Under the pieces are notes generated by a model that had not been told where the DNA came from, did no database searches, and was given only the letters and a program-made list of their open reading frames with translations. A stretch of DNA of 64,000 nt from Vibrio maritimus (GTDB lineage Bacteria > Pseudomonadota > Gammaproteobacteria > Enterobacterales > Vibrionaceae), in NCBI RefSeq assembly GCF_021441885.1, contig NZ_CP090438.1, positions 868,001 through 932,000 of the forward strand, read 5' to 3'. Shown here in pieces: positions 1 to 6,424 of this stretch; position 1 is the stretch's first letter; each line of letters begins with the position of its first letter. The position numbers and the translations under genes were made by a program.

Positions 1-155
1 ACCACATAACAGGCTCCATCGCGATAGGGAAATCAGCGGACTTGGTCTTGTTAGATAAAGATATCCGTGAACTTGCTCCGGAAGACATTGCGAAAGCGCG
101 TGTGGTTATGACCATGCTTCAAGGAGAGATCGTGTTTAGTTACGCGGAAAATTGA
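1..155 (+). CDS. amidohydrolase-like protein, C-terminal fragment
   Basis: Only the last 50 codons are inside the window; the reading frame is already open at base 3 and stops with TGA at 153-155. The residues show the pattern G-S-I-A-x-G-K-x-A-D-L-V-x-L-D, which is typical of the C-terminal composite domain of amidohydrolases (YtcJ, imidazolonepropionase and similar families), followed by V-x-x-T-x-x-x-G-x-I-V. This segment normally packs against the metal-dependent barrel and carries no catalytic residues, so the substrate cannot be told. A 124-base gap separates it from mgtE, so the two are probably separate transcription units. Confidence 0.7.
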   Translation, partial: HITGSIAIGKSADLVLLDKDIRELAPEDIAKARVVMTMLQGEIVFSYAEN

Positions 156-279
156 AGTTGAAGTGACGCTAAACGATTAAGATTTATTCAGCTTTATCAA
201 TATTCTGAATGTGGCTTGGTGACCTATTCGCTATGATAGAAGGTATTCCAATTACGCGCACGGTTACAGGGAGCCCGCA

Positions 280-1626
280 GTGAGCGAATTCCAAGATCTG
301 TCAGTTCAAATTGAGCAAATCTCACAGGCAGAAGAGGCACAGCAGCCGCACATTCTCAATCGCTTTATAGAGCAAGGTCTCGACGCATCGTCGATCGCTC
401 TGATCCTTGAGGCCTTCCCAATTGAACAAAGGGTACGGCTATGGCGTGAACTGCCTCTTGAGAGTCATATCGAGGTATTGACCGAGTCGCGCGGCGAAGT
501 GAGGGTGTCGATTCTTGATGCTTTGTCAGAGACAGAGCTAAGACTCACGCTCGCTAAGCTGGATAACCTATCACTTATTGAGTGGGCGGACTCTCTACCT
601 GACGACATCATTGAAGAAGCGATATCGCTGCTTGAACCAGGTGAACTCGAGCTTTATGACCAAGCCAACGAATACGAAGAAGAAGAGCTAGGTCGCTGGG
701 CGGAGCGTAAGGTTATCGCTATCCCATTCAACATATCCGTAGAGCGTGCTCGAGTTTTAGTTGCTAAATACAATGTTGAATCGGCAAGCCACATCTATCT
801 TATCGACAAGCAGCAACGCTTTCGAGGCATGGTGGACTACATCGATTTACTAAGCGCGGACCCAAAAGCGCGTATCAAACAGTTAGTGCTTGAACATGTG
901 AACACTCTAAGTGCCAATATGGCGTTAACCGAAGCGGTAGACGCAATGGAACGCTCAGCATTTGCCGCGTTGCCAGTACTCGATGAGCGTAAACGTTTGG
1001 TCGGAGAAATCGATTGGAAGTTTGCATTAAGTACCCAGCGTGAAATCTATGAAACGCGCCTTATGGCTGGTACGGGTATGGATGAAGGAGATGATCTATT
1101 CGCTCCGATTCTTAAAAGCTCGCAAAAGCGTGGTGTGTGGTTGGGTATCAACCTGTTAACTGCCATTCTTGCTTCAGTGACGATTGGTTTGTTTGAGGAT
1201 GTTATCGCCCAAGTTGTCGCACTCGCGGTTCTCATGCCAATCGTAGCTTCTATGGGAGGAATTGCTGGTAGCCAAACCCTAACGCTGATGGTTCGTTCTA
1301 TGGCCTTAAATCAGATCACGTCAGGTAACCGATTCGCCTTGATAAAAAATGAGTTAGGGATCGGTGCCATCAATGGTTTGCTATGGGCAGCAATCATTGG
1401 CGTGGTTGCCGGGCTGTGGTTCCAGTCTCCTTTACTTGGCGGCACCATCGCATTGGCTATCATCGTTAATATCATCACTGCGGCATTGTTTGGGGTGCTT
1501 ATCCCATTAATACTCGATAAGTTAAAGCTCGATCCTGCACTTGCTGGCTCGGTTATCTTGACCACAGTGACAGACGTAGTGGGTTTCTTCGCCTTCTTAG
1601 GAACGGCAAGTTTGGTGCTGTTGTAG
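280..1626 (+). CDS. mgtE: magnesium transporter MgtE
   Basis: MgtE is an inner-membrane Mg2+ channel gated by cytoplasmic Mg2+. The 448 residues show the usual order: an acidic, helical N domain (about 1-130), two CBS domains (about 135-255), a connecting helix, and five membrane helices from about 285 to the end. The pore region holds the conserved M-G-G-I-A-G-S-Q-T stretch (325-333) and Asp432 in T-D-V-V-G-F-F, the ion-coordinating acid of the family. The start is GTG at 280, preceded by an AGGGAG ribosome site; no earlier in-frame start is better. The 124 bases upstream are too short for an M-box riboswitch and none is visible. It stands alone, followed by a 325-base gap. Confidence 0.95.
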   Translation: MSEFQDLSVQIEQISQAEEAQQPHILNRFIEQGLDASSIALILEAFPIEQRVRLWRELPLESHIEVLTESRGEVRVSILDALSETELRLTLAKLDNLSLIEWADSLPDDIIEEAISLLEPGELELYDQANEYEEEELGRWAERKVIAIPFNISVERARVLVAKYNVESASHIYLIDKQQRFRGMVDYIDLLSADPKARIKQLVLEHVNTLSANMALTEAVDAMERSAFAALPVLDERKRLVGEIDWKFALSTQREIYETRLMAGTGMDEGDDLFAPILKSSQKRGVWLGINLLTAILASVTIGLFEDVIAQVVALAVLMPIVASMGGIAGSQTLTLMVRSMALNQITSGNRFALIKNELGIGAINGLLWAAIIGVVAGLWFQSPLLGGTIALAIIVNIITAALFGVLIPLILDKLKLDPALAGSVILTTVTDVVGFFAFLGTASLVLL

Positions 1627-1826
1627 GATATGACTGTCACAGGTTGATATTTTGTGATTTTTTCGTGGCGATGTGAACAGTTGAATGATAAAGGGACTAA
1701 GTTTAAGGCTTTGAATTAAAACATTTTAATTGCTTTGTTGTGAGTGGTTATTGAGAAAGTGGGTCTTGGATGTTAATGCGCAGATAGCGCAGCAAAAATG
1801 CGCCTAGAACCGATTTTGATTGGAGT

Positions 1827-1889
1827 TATAATCCCGCGCCATTTATTGGTGGCGGGAATGAAAAACCAGCACTGATTGCTGGTTTTTTC
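1827..1889 (+). ncRNA. candidate short RNA with intrinsic terminator
   Basis: The 325-base gap after mgtE contains a perfect TATAAT at 1827-1832. It is followed by a small imperfect GC-rich hairpin (CCCGC at 1833-1837 pairing near 1852-1857) and then a perfect terminator stem (1861-1870 with 1878-1887) ending in T6. This promoter-hairpin-terminator order would give a transcript of about 50 nt. No good -35 box is seen, so it may instead be only the end of the mgtE transcript. Confidence 0.25.
1861..1889 (+). terminator. rho-independent terminator upstream of the DUF3332 gene
   Basis: A ten-base-pair stem AAAAACCAGC / GCTGGTTTTT with a seven-base loop is followed by more T. It closes either the mgtE transcript or a short RNA starting near 1839, and isolates the next gene at 1952. 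Confidence 0.8.
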
Positions 1890-1951
1890 TAATAATTTCA
1901 ATCAACTTGCTTGCGCTGTGTTGGCAGTGTGAGTGAGAGGTTTTTTAAGCA

Positions 1952-2452
1952 ATGAAACTGATCAAAACAACGATTACTGCAGCACTAATGTCGACAATGT
2001 TGACTGGCTGTATCGGTCAAATGGCAACAACGGGTGCACTTATGTATGAAGTAAACCTAAAAGGGGTCGACAACCGTTACGCCCGTGCTGGTCTTTACAC
2101 TCTGATGTCACCGGTTTACGCGATCACGGCTGCGGCTGACTTGTTTGTGGTTAACTCGATCGAGTTTTGGACGGGCACGAACCCTATTACTAAGAAAAAA
2201 GCCGTGGCAGATACGCCAGCTGAGGCGTACATCAAAGTAAACCACAAAGTTGGTAAGCAGTTCTCTACCGCACCGGTGAAGCTTTCAAAGCTTGATAACA
2301 ACACCATGCAAATGGAGTTTATCGACGAGGAAGGTAAAGCTCGTACCTTGGTAGGCGTAAGTGGTGAAGAGTCCGTTGATTTCTATCTAGATGGTCAGTA
2401 CATCACGACTGCAACGCATCAAGAATTGGAGCAGTACGCCGCTGCATCGTAA
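1952..2452 (+). CDS. DUF3332 family lipoprotein
   Basis: A 166-residue protein with a lipoprotein signal: basic N-terminus, hydrophobic run and lipobox L-T-G-C with the lipidated Cys at residue 20. The mature part has the features of DUF3332 proteins (membrane-attached, with a hydrophobic stretch around residues 45-75 and a conserved S-P-x-Y-A motif), which occur widely in Vibrio and have no firmly known role. It has its own context: a terminator just upstream and a hairpin downstream (2478-2510), so it is probably monocistronic. The ribosome site GAGAGG lies upstream of the ATG at 1952. The family assignment is from recalled sequence pattern. Confidence 0.8.
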   Translation: MKLIKTTITAALMSTMLTGCIGQMATTGALMYEVNLKGVDNRYARAGLYTLMSPVYAITAAADLFVVNSIEFWTGTNPITKKKAVADTPAEAYIKVNHKVGKQFSTAPVKLSKLDNNTMQMEFIDEEGKARTLVGVSGEESVDFYLDGQYITTATHQELEQYAAAS

Positions 2453-2477
2453 TGGCTTTTTTGCCTTAGCAACAAAC

Positions 2478-2510
2478 AAGGCCTACTAGGTGCTGATACC
2501 GGTAGGCCTT
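2478..2510 (+). terminator. hairpin downstream of the DUF3332 gene
   Basis: A perfect nine-base-pair stem AAGGCCTAC / GTAGGCCTT lies 26 bases after the stop codon. The T-tract is weak (TTATTACC), so termination may be incomplete. Confidence 0.5.
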
Positions 2511-2651
2511 ATTACCAATAAATAGGATGTAAAAAAGGAGGTTATTGGATTGAGATGATCCTACCACGCATCAACAGAAGCGCTATGACTAGAGCGTGGC
2601 AAAATGTAAAAATCGGTATGCAATCTTCTCGATTGAAATACACTGAGACGA

Positions 2652-2993
2652 TTAAGAAGTACGAACCCGTTTTGCCGTTACAATAAGGCCTTGTGTATAG
2701 CTAAAACCATAGCCATAACCGTATCCACCATAGCCATTCTCACCACGACCACCTGCCTCTAATAACGCCTTGTAGTCATAGTCACCACTTGTAATTGGCG
2801 TGATGGCCACGACCTCATAGCCATCGTGGTTGAGTGTTTCCACGGCTTTTTGCAGATCTTCTGCCAAACGGACACTATCAACTACGGATTTCGAATACCC
2901 TGTTTTTCGCCAAACGGGAGAATCACTATAGTCGACAGTCTCATGCTTGCCCACCTCGCAAAACTGAGCGGGAACATGAACAATTCGATTCAT
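2652..2993 (-). CDS. hypothetical protein with Gly-Tyr repeat
   Basis: A 113-residue protein without signal peptide or membrane helix. Residues about 50-65 (L-N-H-D-G-Y-E-V-V-A-I-T-P) and the final V-T-A-K-R resemble the fold pattern of small DUF4177-like proteins, in which a helix is followed by G-[WY]-E-V-V and a closing strand. A low-complexity insert of Gly and Tyr (Y-G-G-Y-G-Y-G-Y-G-F, about residues 88-97) sits before the last strand. The family link is an inference; no function is claimed. It is transcribed leftwards and alone, with divergent transcription to the small gene at 3274. The start ATG at 2993 is the only sensible one. Confidence 0.65.
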   Translation of the reverse strand: MNRIVHVPAQFCEVGKHETVDYSDSPVWRKTGYSKSVVDSVRLAEDLQKAVETLNHDGYEVVAITPITSGDYDYKALLEAGGRGENGYGGYGYGYGFSYTQGLIVTAKRVRTS

Positions 2994-3273
2994 CTGATTA
3001 CCTTACTGCTATTGTTACTCTGATATGCCACATCCGGATTAGTCTTTGCGCTAACACTCTTAATAGTGGATTGGCGATTCTACCGCACTCTTTTATAAAG
3101 TCGTAACAAAATGTCTAATCATTCATAGAGTTAAAAGCAGTAAGTGAGCGATAACGCACAGTTAACGGTTGGAGTAACTCGGCATAGCACTAGCGATGCT
3201 CGCATGGAAGGTGGTGTAAGCGGGAATCTGACTCATACTTACTGATGTCTTTTTACAACAAGGAGACGTCGTT

Positions 3274-3444
3274 ATGAAATTGATTATCTTATCTTGCGTA
3301 AGCGCATTGATCTTGATATCAGGTACAACCTTCGCGAGTCAAAGTGGCGGTAGACTTGGCTATGTGGTTGATTGCAACATCAATGGGACAGTGACACGAA
3401 TGCCAATGACGGCATGCCGTCAGAAAGGAGGAGAGGCGAAATAG
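3274..3444 (+). CDS. small secreted two-cysteine peptide, hypothetical
   Basis: A 56-residue reading frame starting at ATG 3274, seven bases after a strong AAGGAG ribosome site. The N-terminus is a clear signal peptide: M-K-L, then a hydrophobic run, then T-F-A before residue 23. The mature part of about 34 residues holds two Cys (positions 34 and 49) separated by N-I-N-G-T-V-T-R-M-P-M-T-A, and ends in G-G-E-A-K. The Cys...G...M-T...C...GG spacing resembles small periplasmic peptides seen in many proteobacteria; a disulfide is likely. It is closed by a strong hairpin 14 bases later. The function is unknown. Confidence 0.65.
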   Translation: MKLIILSCVSALILISGTTFASQSGGRLGYVVDCNINGTVTRMPMTACRQKGGEAK

Positions 3445-3457
3445 AGGCTATTAGTCT

Positions 3458-3487
3458 GTTCGCCTCAGTCCAAACGCTGAGGCGAAC
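3458..3487. terminator. terminator hairpin between convergent genes
   Basis: A perfect eleven-base-pair stem GTTCGCCTCAG / CTGAGGCGAAC with an eight-base loop lies between the secreted-peptide gene and the convergent RAYT-like gene. It has A-rich flanks rather than a clean T-tract, so its strength on either strand is uncertain. Confidence 0.6.
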
Positions 3488-3502
3488 AAAAGCGACATTC
3501 AA

Positions 3503-4363
3503 CTAGAGCGTTGCTTTAGAAACAATACGACTAACTCGCGAATAGTGCAGCCCAAAATGTGCACCAATTTGCTTTTGCGTATAACCGCCACTTCGAAATG
3601 CCAAACATATCGCTTCGTCGCGGCTTTGTGCTTGTTGTTCGTATGCCTCTAGGGTCAAAGGGGCTGAGCGACGTTGTGGCGTTGGGATATCACCGAGCTC
3701 AATATCGCTACTATCTAGGTTAGAAAGATGGCGCTGGATAAATGTTTCATCTCCTAAGAAAATCTGTCGTTTCACGTTTTGCCATGGATTCTCATCTTTG
3801 CCATCCAAAACATACTTTTTGTACTTCGTTAGCGCGGCAGATGGACTGCTATCGAATGACTTTAACGTAGTTTTACTATCAAACCAGGTTGGTGATGTTT
3901 TGCTACCGTTTAGATAACACCAACTGCTCCATGGGTAACTTTCTGGATCGACGACCATTTTTGCATGTACCGGGTTTAGCATAATATCTCGGCTAACAGA
4001 TAAGAAGTAAGCCTCTCGGTCGATCAAGACCGATTTAAAACGACCTTGGAAAAGGTGTCCGCTGCGACCACGTTTGTGATTAAACCTCTGCGTGTATACA
4101 CCACTAAGCTGACGCATACCAATACTCAAATTGCCATCCGGCGTTTCTAGCATCACATGATATTGATTCGACATTAAGCAGTAGCTATGGACCTGCCAGT
4201 TGTATCGCAGGGCAGTATGCTCGAGTACCTGTAAGAACAGTTCGAAATCGCCTCTATCTTGGAAAATAGGTTGTCCGTCGTTGCCTTTACAAGTGACATA
4301 ATACAAGGCGCCAGGGTATTCGATTCGTAGTGGTCTGCTCATTGCGGTATCGGTCATCGTCAT
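3503..4363 (-). CDS. RAYT (REP-associated tyrosine transposase) homologue, catalytic residues altered
   Basis: A 286-residue protein of the Y1/IS200-like RAYT family: M-S-R-P-L-R-I-E-Y-P-G-A-L-Y start, G-H-L-F-Q-G-R-F-K (102-110), L-N-P-V-x-A and P-W-S-S. The C-terminus carries a helix-turn-helix (about 255-282, G-Y-T-Q-K-Q-I-G-A-H-F-G). Active members have an HUH motif (usually N-H-Y-H) and a Tyr in R-Y-x-x-L-N-P-V. Here these read N-Q67-Y-H69 and R-D126-I-M-L-N-P-V, so one metal-binding His and the nucleophilic Tyr are both replaced. The frame is otherwise intact, suggesting a DNA-binding rather than a cutting role. No REP-like repeats were recognised nearby. The true start may be the Met at residue 8 (4342), where family similarity begins; neither start has a clear ribosome site. 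Confidence 0.85.
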   Translation of the reverse strand: MTMTDTAMSRPLRIEYPGALYYVTCKGNDGQPIFQDRGDFELFLQVLEHTALRYNWQVHSYCLMSNQYHVMLETPDGNLSIGMRQLSGVYTQRFNHKRGRSGHLFQGRFKSVLIDREAYFLSVSRDIMLNPVHAKMVVDPESYPWSSWCYLNGSKTSPTWFDSKTTLKSFDSSPSAALTKYKKYVLDGKDENPWQNVKRQIFLGDETFIQRHLSNLDSSDIELGDIPTPQRRSAPLTLEAYEQQAQSRDEAICLAFRSGGYTQKQIGAHFGLHYSRVSRIVSKATL

Positions 4364-4540
4364 GGTTGGAGGTAGGTCTTACTATAGAGGAATCAGATAG
4401 AAAGGCAAAACGCAAGACTTGGCCCCTATTAGGTTTTTGATGTGATTCATTGACTAATATGTCGGCACTATTCATAGGACGCTGATAGATATCGCGATTT
4501 GCTAGTTAGAAATTACTGACTTATGAATGATAGATGTAAA

Positions 4541-4567
4541 AAGGGGCATGTCGATGACATGCCCCTT
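4541..4567 (-). terminator. terminator of the DUF2061 gene
   Basis: A perfect twelve-base-pair stem AAGGGGCATGTC / GACATGCCCCTT with a three-base loop. On the minus strand it is followed by a short T-tract, as expected for a terminator 44 bases after the end of the leftward DUF2061 gene. Confidence 0.85.
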
Positions 4568-4610
4568 GGTTTTCGAATAGATCACTCTCAATGTATAGCG
4601 CTGGTGGCCG

Positions 4611-5012
4611 TTACGCGGCAACCGGTTTGTTGAAGTTAACACCAATGCTCTCATGAGATTTGCGTTGCCATACTTTTTCATGGAAGAAGTAGGCGACTGA
4701 GTTAATGGCTGGTTCGATTGTTGCCATCAAGCCACCGATAAATGCATCCCCAGTTAGCAAGTAAGTCACAGTGAAGGCAACGCTAAAGTGAATAACGGCA
4801 AAGCTAGCGGTTTTCACTTGAGTCAAAGACTGTCGACGTTTTAAAAAGGCCACTTTTTGCCACGCTTTTTCGTGAAGGTAGAAAGCACCTGTGTTGATGG
4901 TTGGTTCAATCATGGCGACAAGACTACCTAGCAAAAAGTCACCAGTAAGAGCAAAAGCTACCATGGTTGCAATCGTGAAGTGGATGCCTGCAAAAGTTAT
5001 AGTCTTGATCAT
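4611..5012 (-). CDS. DUF2061 membrane protein with duplicated domain
   Basis: A 133-residue protein made of two copies of a DUF2061 unit. Residues about 3-53 and 66-117 align throughout: K-T-x-x-F-A-x-I-H-F, then L-T-G-D, G-x-L-x-A-x-I-E-P-x-I-N, and a closing F-x-H-E-K-x-W-Q. Each unit carries two short hydrophobic segments, so four membrane passes are expected. DUF2061 proteins are small inner-membrane proteins of unknown role; single-unit versions are common. A Fur-box-like sequence lies 42 bases upstream of the start (5054-5072), hinting at iron-responsive expression. The gene is followed by a strong terminator and appears monocistronic. Confidence 0.85.
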   Translation of the reverse strand: MIKTITFAGIHFTIATMVAFALTGDFLLGSLVAMIEPTINTGAFYLHEKAWQKVAFLKRRQSLTQVKTASFAVIHFSVAFTVTYLLTGDAFIGGLMATIEPAINSVAYFFHEKVWQRKSHESIGVNFNKPVAA

Positions 5013-5053
5013 GACGTTACCCTCATTGAACGCTAATCTGTGTTGATGTGAAT

Positions 5054-5072
5054 ATTATTGATAATTATTCTC
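5054..5072 (-). promoter_or_regulatory. candidate Fur box
   Basis: The 19-base stretch ATTATTGATAATTATTCTC matches the Fur consensus GATAATGATAATCATTATC at about 14 of 19 positions, including the full central GATAAT. It sits 42-60 bases upstream of the start codon of the leftward DUF2061 gene, a normal operator position. No experimental support is available in the sequence. Confidence 0.4.
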
Positions 5073-5173
5073 AGTAACAGAAGTAATTTACCCCTATTAT
5101 TTTGATAGTTAATTCCTATTGATATTTGGTTATGGATAGCTTTTAGGATGAGGCGTAGAGTGAGTGGCAAATG

Positions 5174-5206
5174 CTGCCCCCATAGCATTGCGTGGATTGG
5201 GGGCAG
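5174..5206 (-). terminator. hairpin downstream of the SnoaL-like gene
   Basis: The stem CTGCCCCC / GGGGGCAG (5174-5181 with 5199-5206) lies about 50 bases beyond the stop of the leftward SnoaL-like gene. The T-tract is poor, so this may terminate weakly or stabilise the 3' end. Confidence 0.4.
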
Positions 5207-5256
5207 TCGTTGTAACGTCGTTAGTAGGCAAGTGCTTGTTTGGTAGTCGTCAGCTT

Positions 5257-5799
5257 TTAGAACACACCGTTCTCGTTGGCAATATCGCCACCACTGATTA
5301 GGGAGTAGACTCTCATAGAAAAGTCGAGTGCTTGAATGGAGTCCCAATGCTCGACAATGCGACCATCTTCGATGCGCCAAGTATCGATAATGTTCATTCC
5401 TTTTTCATCATTCCCCCGGTCTTCTTTGTTTAGTGTCGCGTGGGAATGAAAAATCACATAGTCGCCGTCGACATAGATGTGCTTCACATCATAGCTGTAG
5501 TCTGGATATTCTTCGACAAACTCAGTTAGAAACCCAACGAGACCCGTCACTTTATCCGGTAGGTTTCGATTGTGCTGCACATAGGCGCTGTCGTTGTAAT
5601 GCTTCATCACATAATCAAAGTCATGGTCGTTCATCAGGTGTTGTACAAAGTCAGTGATCAGCGCAGCATTGTTGGCTTCTTGCTCAGTCCAGTTTTCCTT
5701 CTTCAATGACGCAAGATCTATCGTGACAGAGTCGTTAGACTGCGCGAAAACGGTGGTTGTTGCGACGAGAAGCATAAGTGAAGTAAGTCGTTTAATCAT
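5257..5799 (-). CDS. exported SnoaL-like / NTF2-like protein
   Basis: A 180-residue protein with a signal peptide (M-I-K-R, hydrophobic core, cut near T-V-F-A at about 19). The mature part has the SnoaL/NTF2-like cone fold pattern: helical start with F-V-Q-H-L-M-N-D-H-D-F, then Y-V-Q-H-N, strands D-G-D-Y-V-I-F-H-S-H and D-T-W-R-I-E-D-G-R-I-V-E-H-W-D near residue 142-157. This last motif is the family's most typical one. Members include small isomerases, cyclases and stress proteins; the substrate is unknown. It is divergent from an HxlR regulator at 5961, a pairing that often means the regulator controls its neighbour. Confidence 0.8.
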   Translation of the reverse strand: MIKRLTSLMLLVATTTVFAQSNDSVTIDLASLKKENWTEQEANNAALITDFVQHLMNDHDFDYVMKHYNDSAYVQHNRNLPDKVTGLVGFLTEFVEEYPDYSYDVKHIYVDGDYVIFHSHATLNKEDRGNDEKGMNIIDTWRIEDGRIVEHWDSIQALDFSMRVYSLISGGDIANENGVF

Positions 5800-5897
5800 G
5801 GTGATCTCCCTTTCTAATGTTGCTTGTTTGGTATAGATTGATAACCATAGTAATTAATAGTAACCTACACTACAAGAAGGCACCGAAAGCTGCGCTG

Positions 5898-5913
5898 GTT
5901 ACCTTTTGGTAAC
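5898..5913. promoter_or_regulatory. palindrome in the SnoaL-like/HxlR intergenic region
   Basis: GTTACC-TTTT-GGTAAC is a perfect inverted repeat in the 161-base divergent region; related GATAACC and AGTAACC words occur at about 5840-5866. It is a plausible HxlR operator by position only. Confidence 0.3.
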
Positions 5914-5960
5914 TGTTGGAGCAAAATAGGCAAACGAATGGATAGAGGTTGAAGGTCGAA

Positions 5961-6329
5961 ATGGCGAATACAGAGAGACGAGTGTTTTACAACGACAGCG
6001 ACTGCCCAGTTAGAAATGTGGTAGCACAAATCGGCGACAAATGGTCATTGCTGATCTTATTTGCATTAGTGGATGGATCCGATCGATTTAATGCATTGAA
6101 GTCGAGAATCGAAGGGATCTCGCAACGCATGTTGACTCAGACATTGCGTGATTTAGAGCGAGAAGGGTATGTGAATCGAACGGTATACCCAGAGGTGCCG
6201 GTGCGCGTTGAGTACGCTTTGACAGATTTAGGCAGAGATCTCGTCAAGCCACTCTATAATCTGGTTCAGTGGGCAGAGAGTCATCAAGATGAGATTACCC
6301 GCTCTCGCGAGGCGTACGACAACCAATAG
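5961..6329 (+). CDS. HxlR family transcriptional regulator
   Basis: A winged-helix regulator of about 122 residues. The HxlR signature is complete: C-P-V-R-N-V-V-A-Q-I-G-D-K-W-S-L-L-I-L near the N-terminus, F-N-A-L-K-S-R-I-E-G-I-S-Q-R-M-L-T-Q-T-L-R-D-L-E-R-E-G (recognition region), and the wing Y-P-E-V-P-V-R-V-E-Y-A-L-T. The Cys before P-V is the redox or electrophile sensor position in several HxlR proteins. The start ATG at 5961 has GAAGG five bases upstream; a TTG at 5949 is in frame but has no proper spacing. It is divergent from the SnoaL-like gene and probably controls it and itself. Confidence 0.9.
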   Translation: MANTERRVFYNDSDCPVRNVVAQIGDKWSLLILFALVDGSDRFNALKSRIEGISQRMLTQTLRDLEREGYVNRTVYPEVPVRVEYALTDLGRDLVKPLYNLVQWAESHQDEITRSREAYDNQ

Positions 6330-6360
6330 ATCTTATTGGGCGTTAGATACTTACGGTTGA

Positions 6361-6416
6361 CTTTGTTTGATAGTCAAACTAAATTGATAATCAAGTATTT
6401 TGATTATCAAACAAAG
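6361..6416. promoter_or_regulatory. three-palindrome operator upstream of dmeF
   Basis: Three 11-base palindromes of the form TTGATANTCAA or TTGATTATCAA lie at 6367-6377, 6384-6394 and 6400-6410 with centre spacings of 17 and 16 bases. Outside them, CTTTGTTTGATA (6361-6372) and TATCAAACAAAG (6405-6416) form a perfect 12-base inverted repeat, so the entire 56 bases have dyad character. It ends eight bases before the exporter start codon. The obvious candidate binder is the MarR-type regulator encoded at the end of the same operon. Confidence 0.6.
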
Positions 6417-6424
6417 TGTGCCCC

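Noticed and set aside
156..279. Mg2+-sensing M-box riboswitch before mgtE
   Set aside because: Only 124 bases are available and no conserved M-box helices or terminator hairpin could be seen.
2826..3106. Two + strand frames over the Gly-Tyr protein
   Set aside because: Both are antisense to the leftward gene and show no ribosome site or protein-like pattern.
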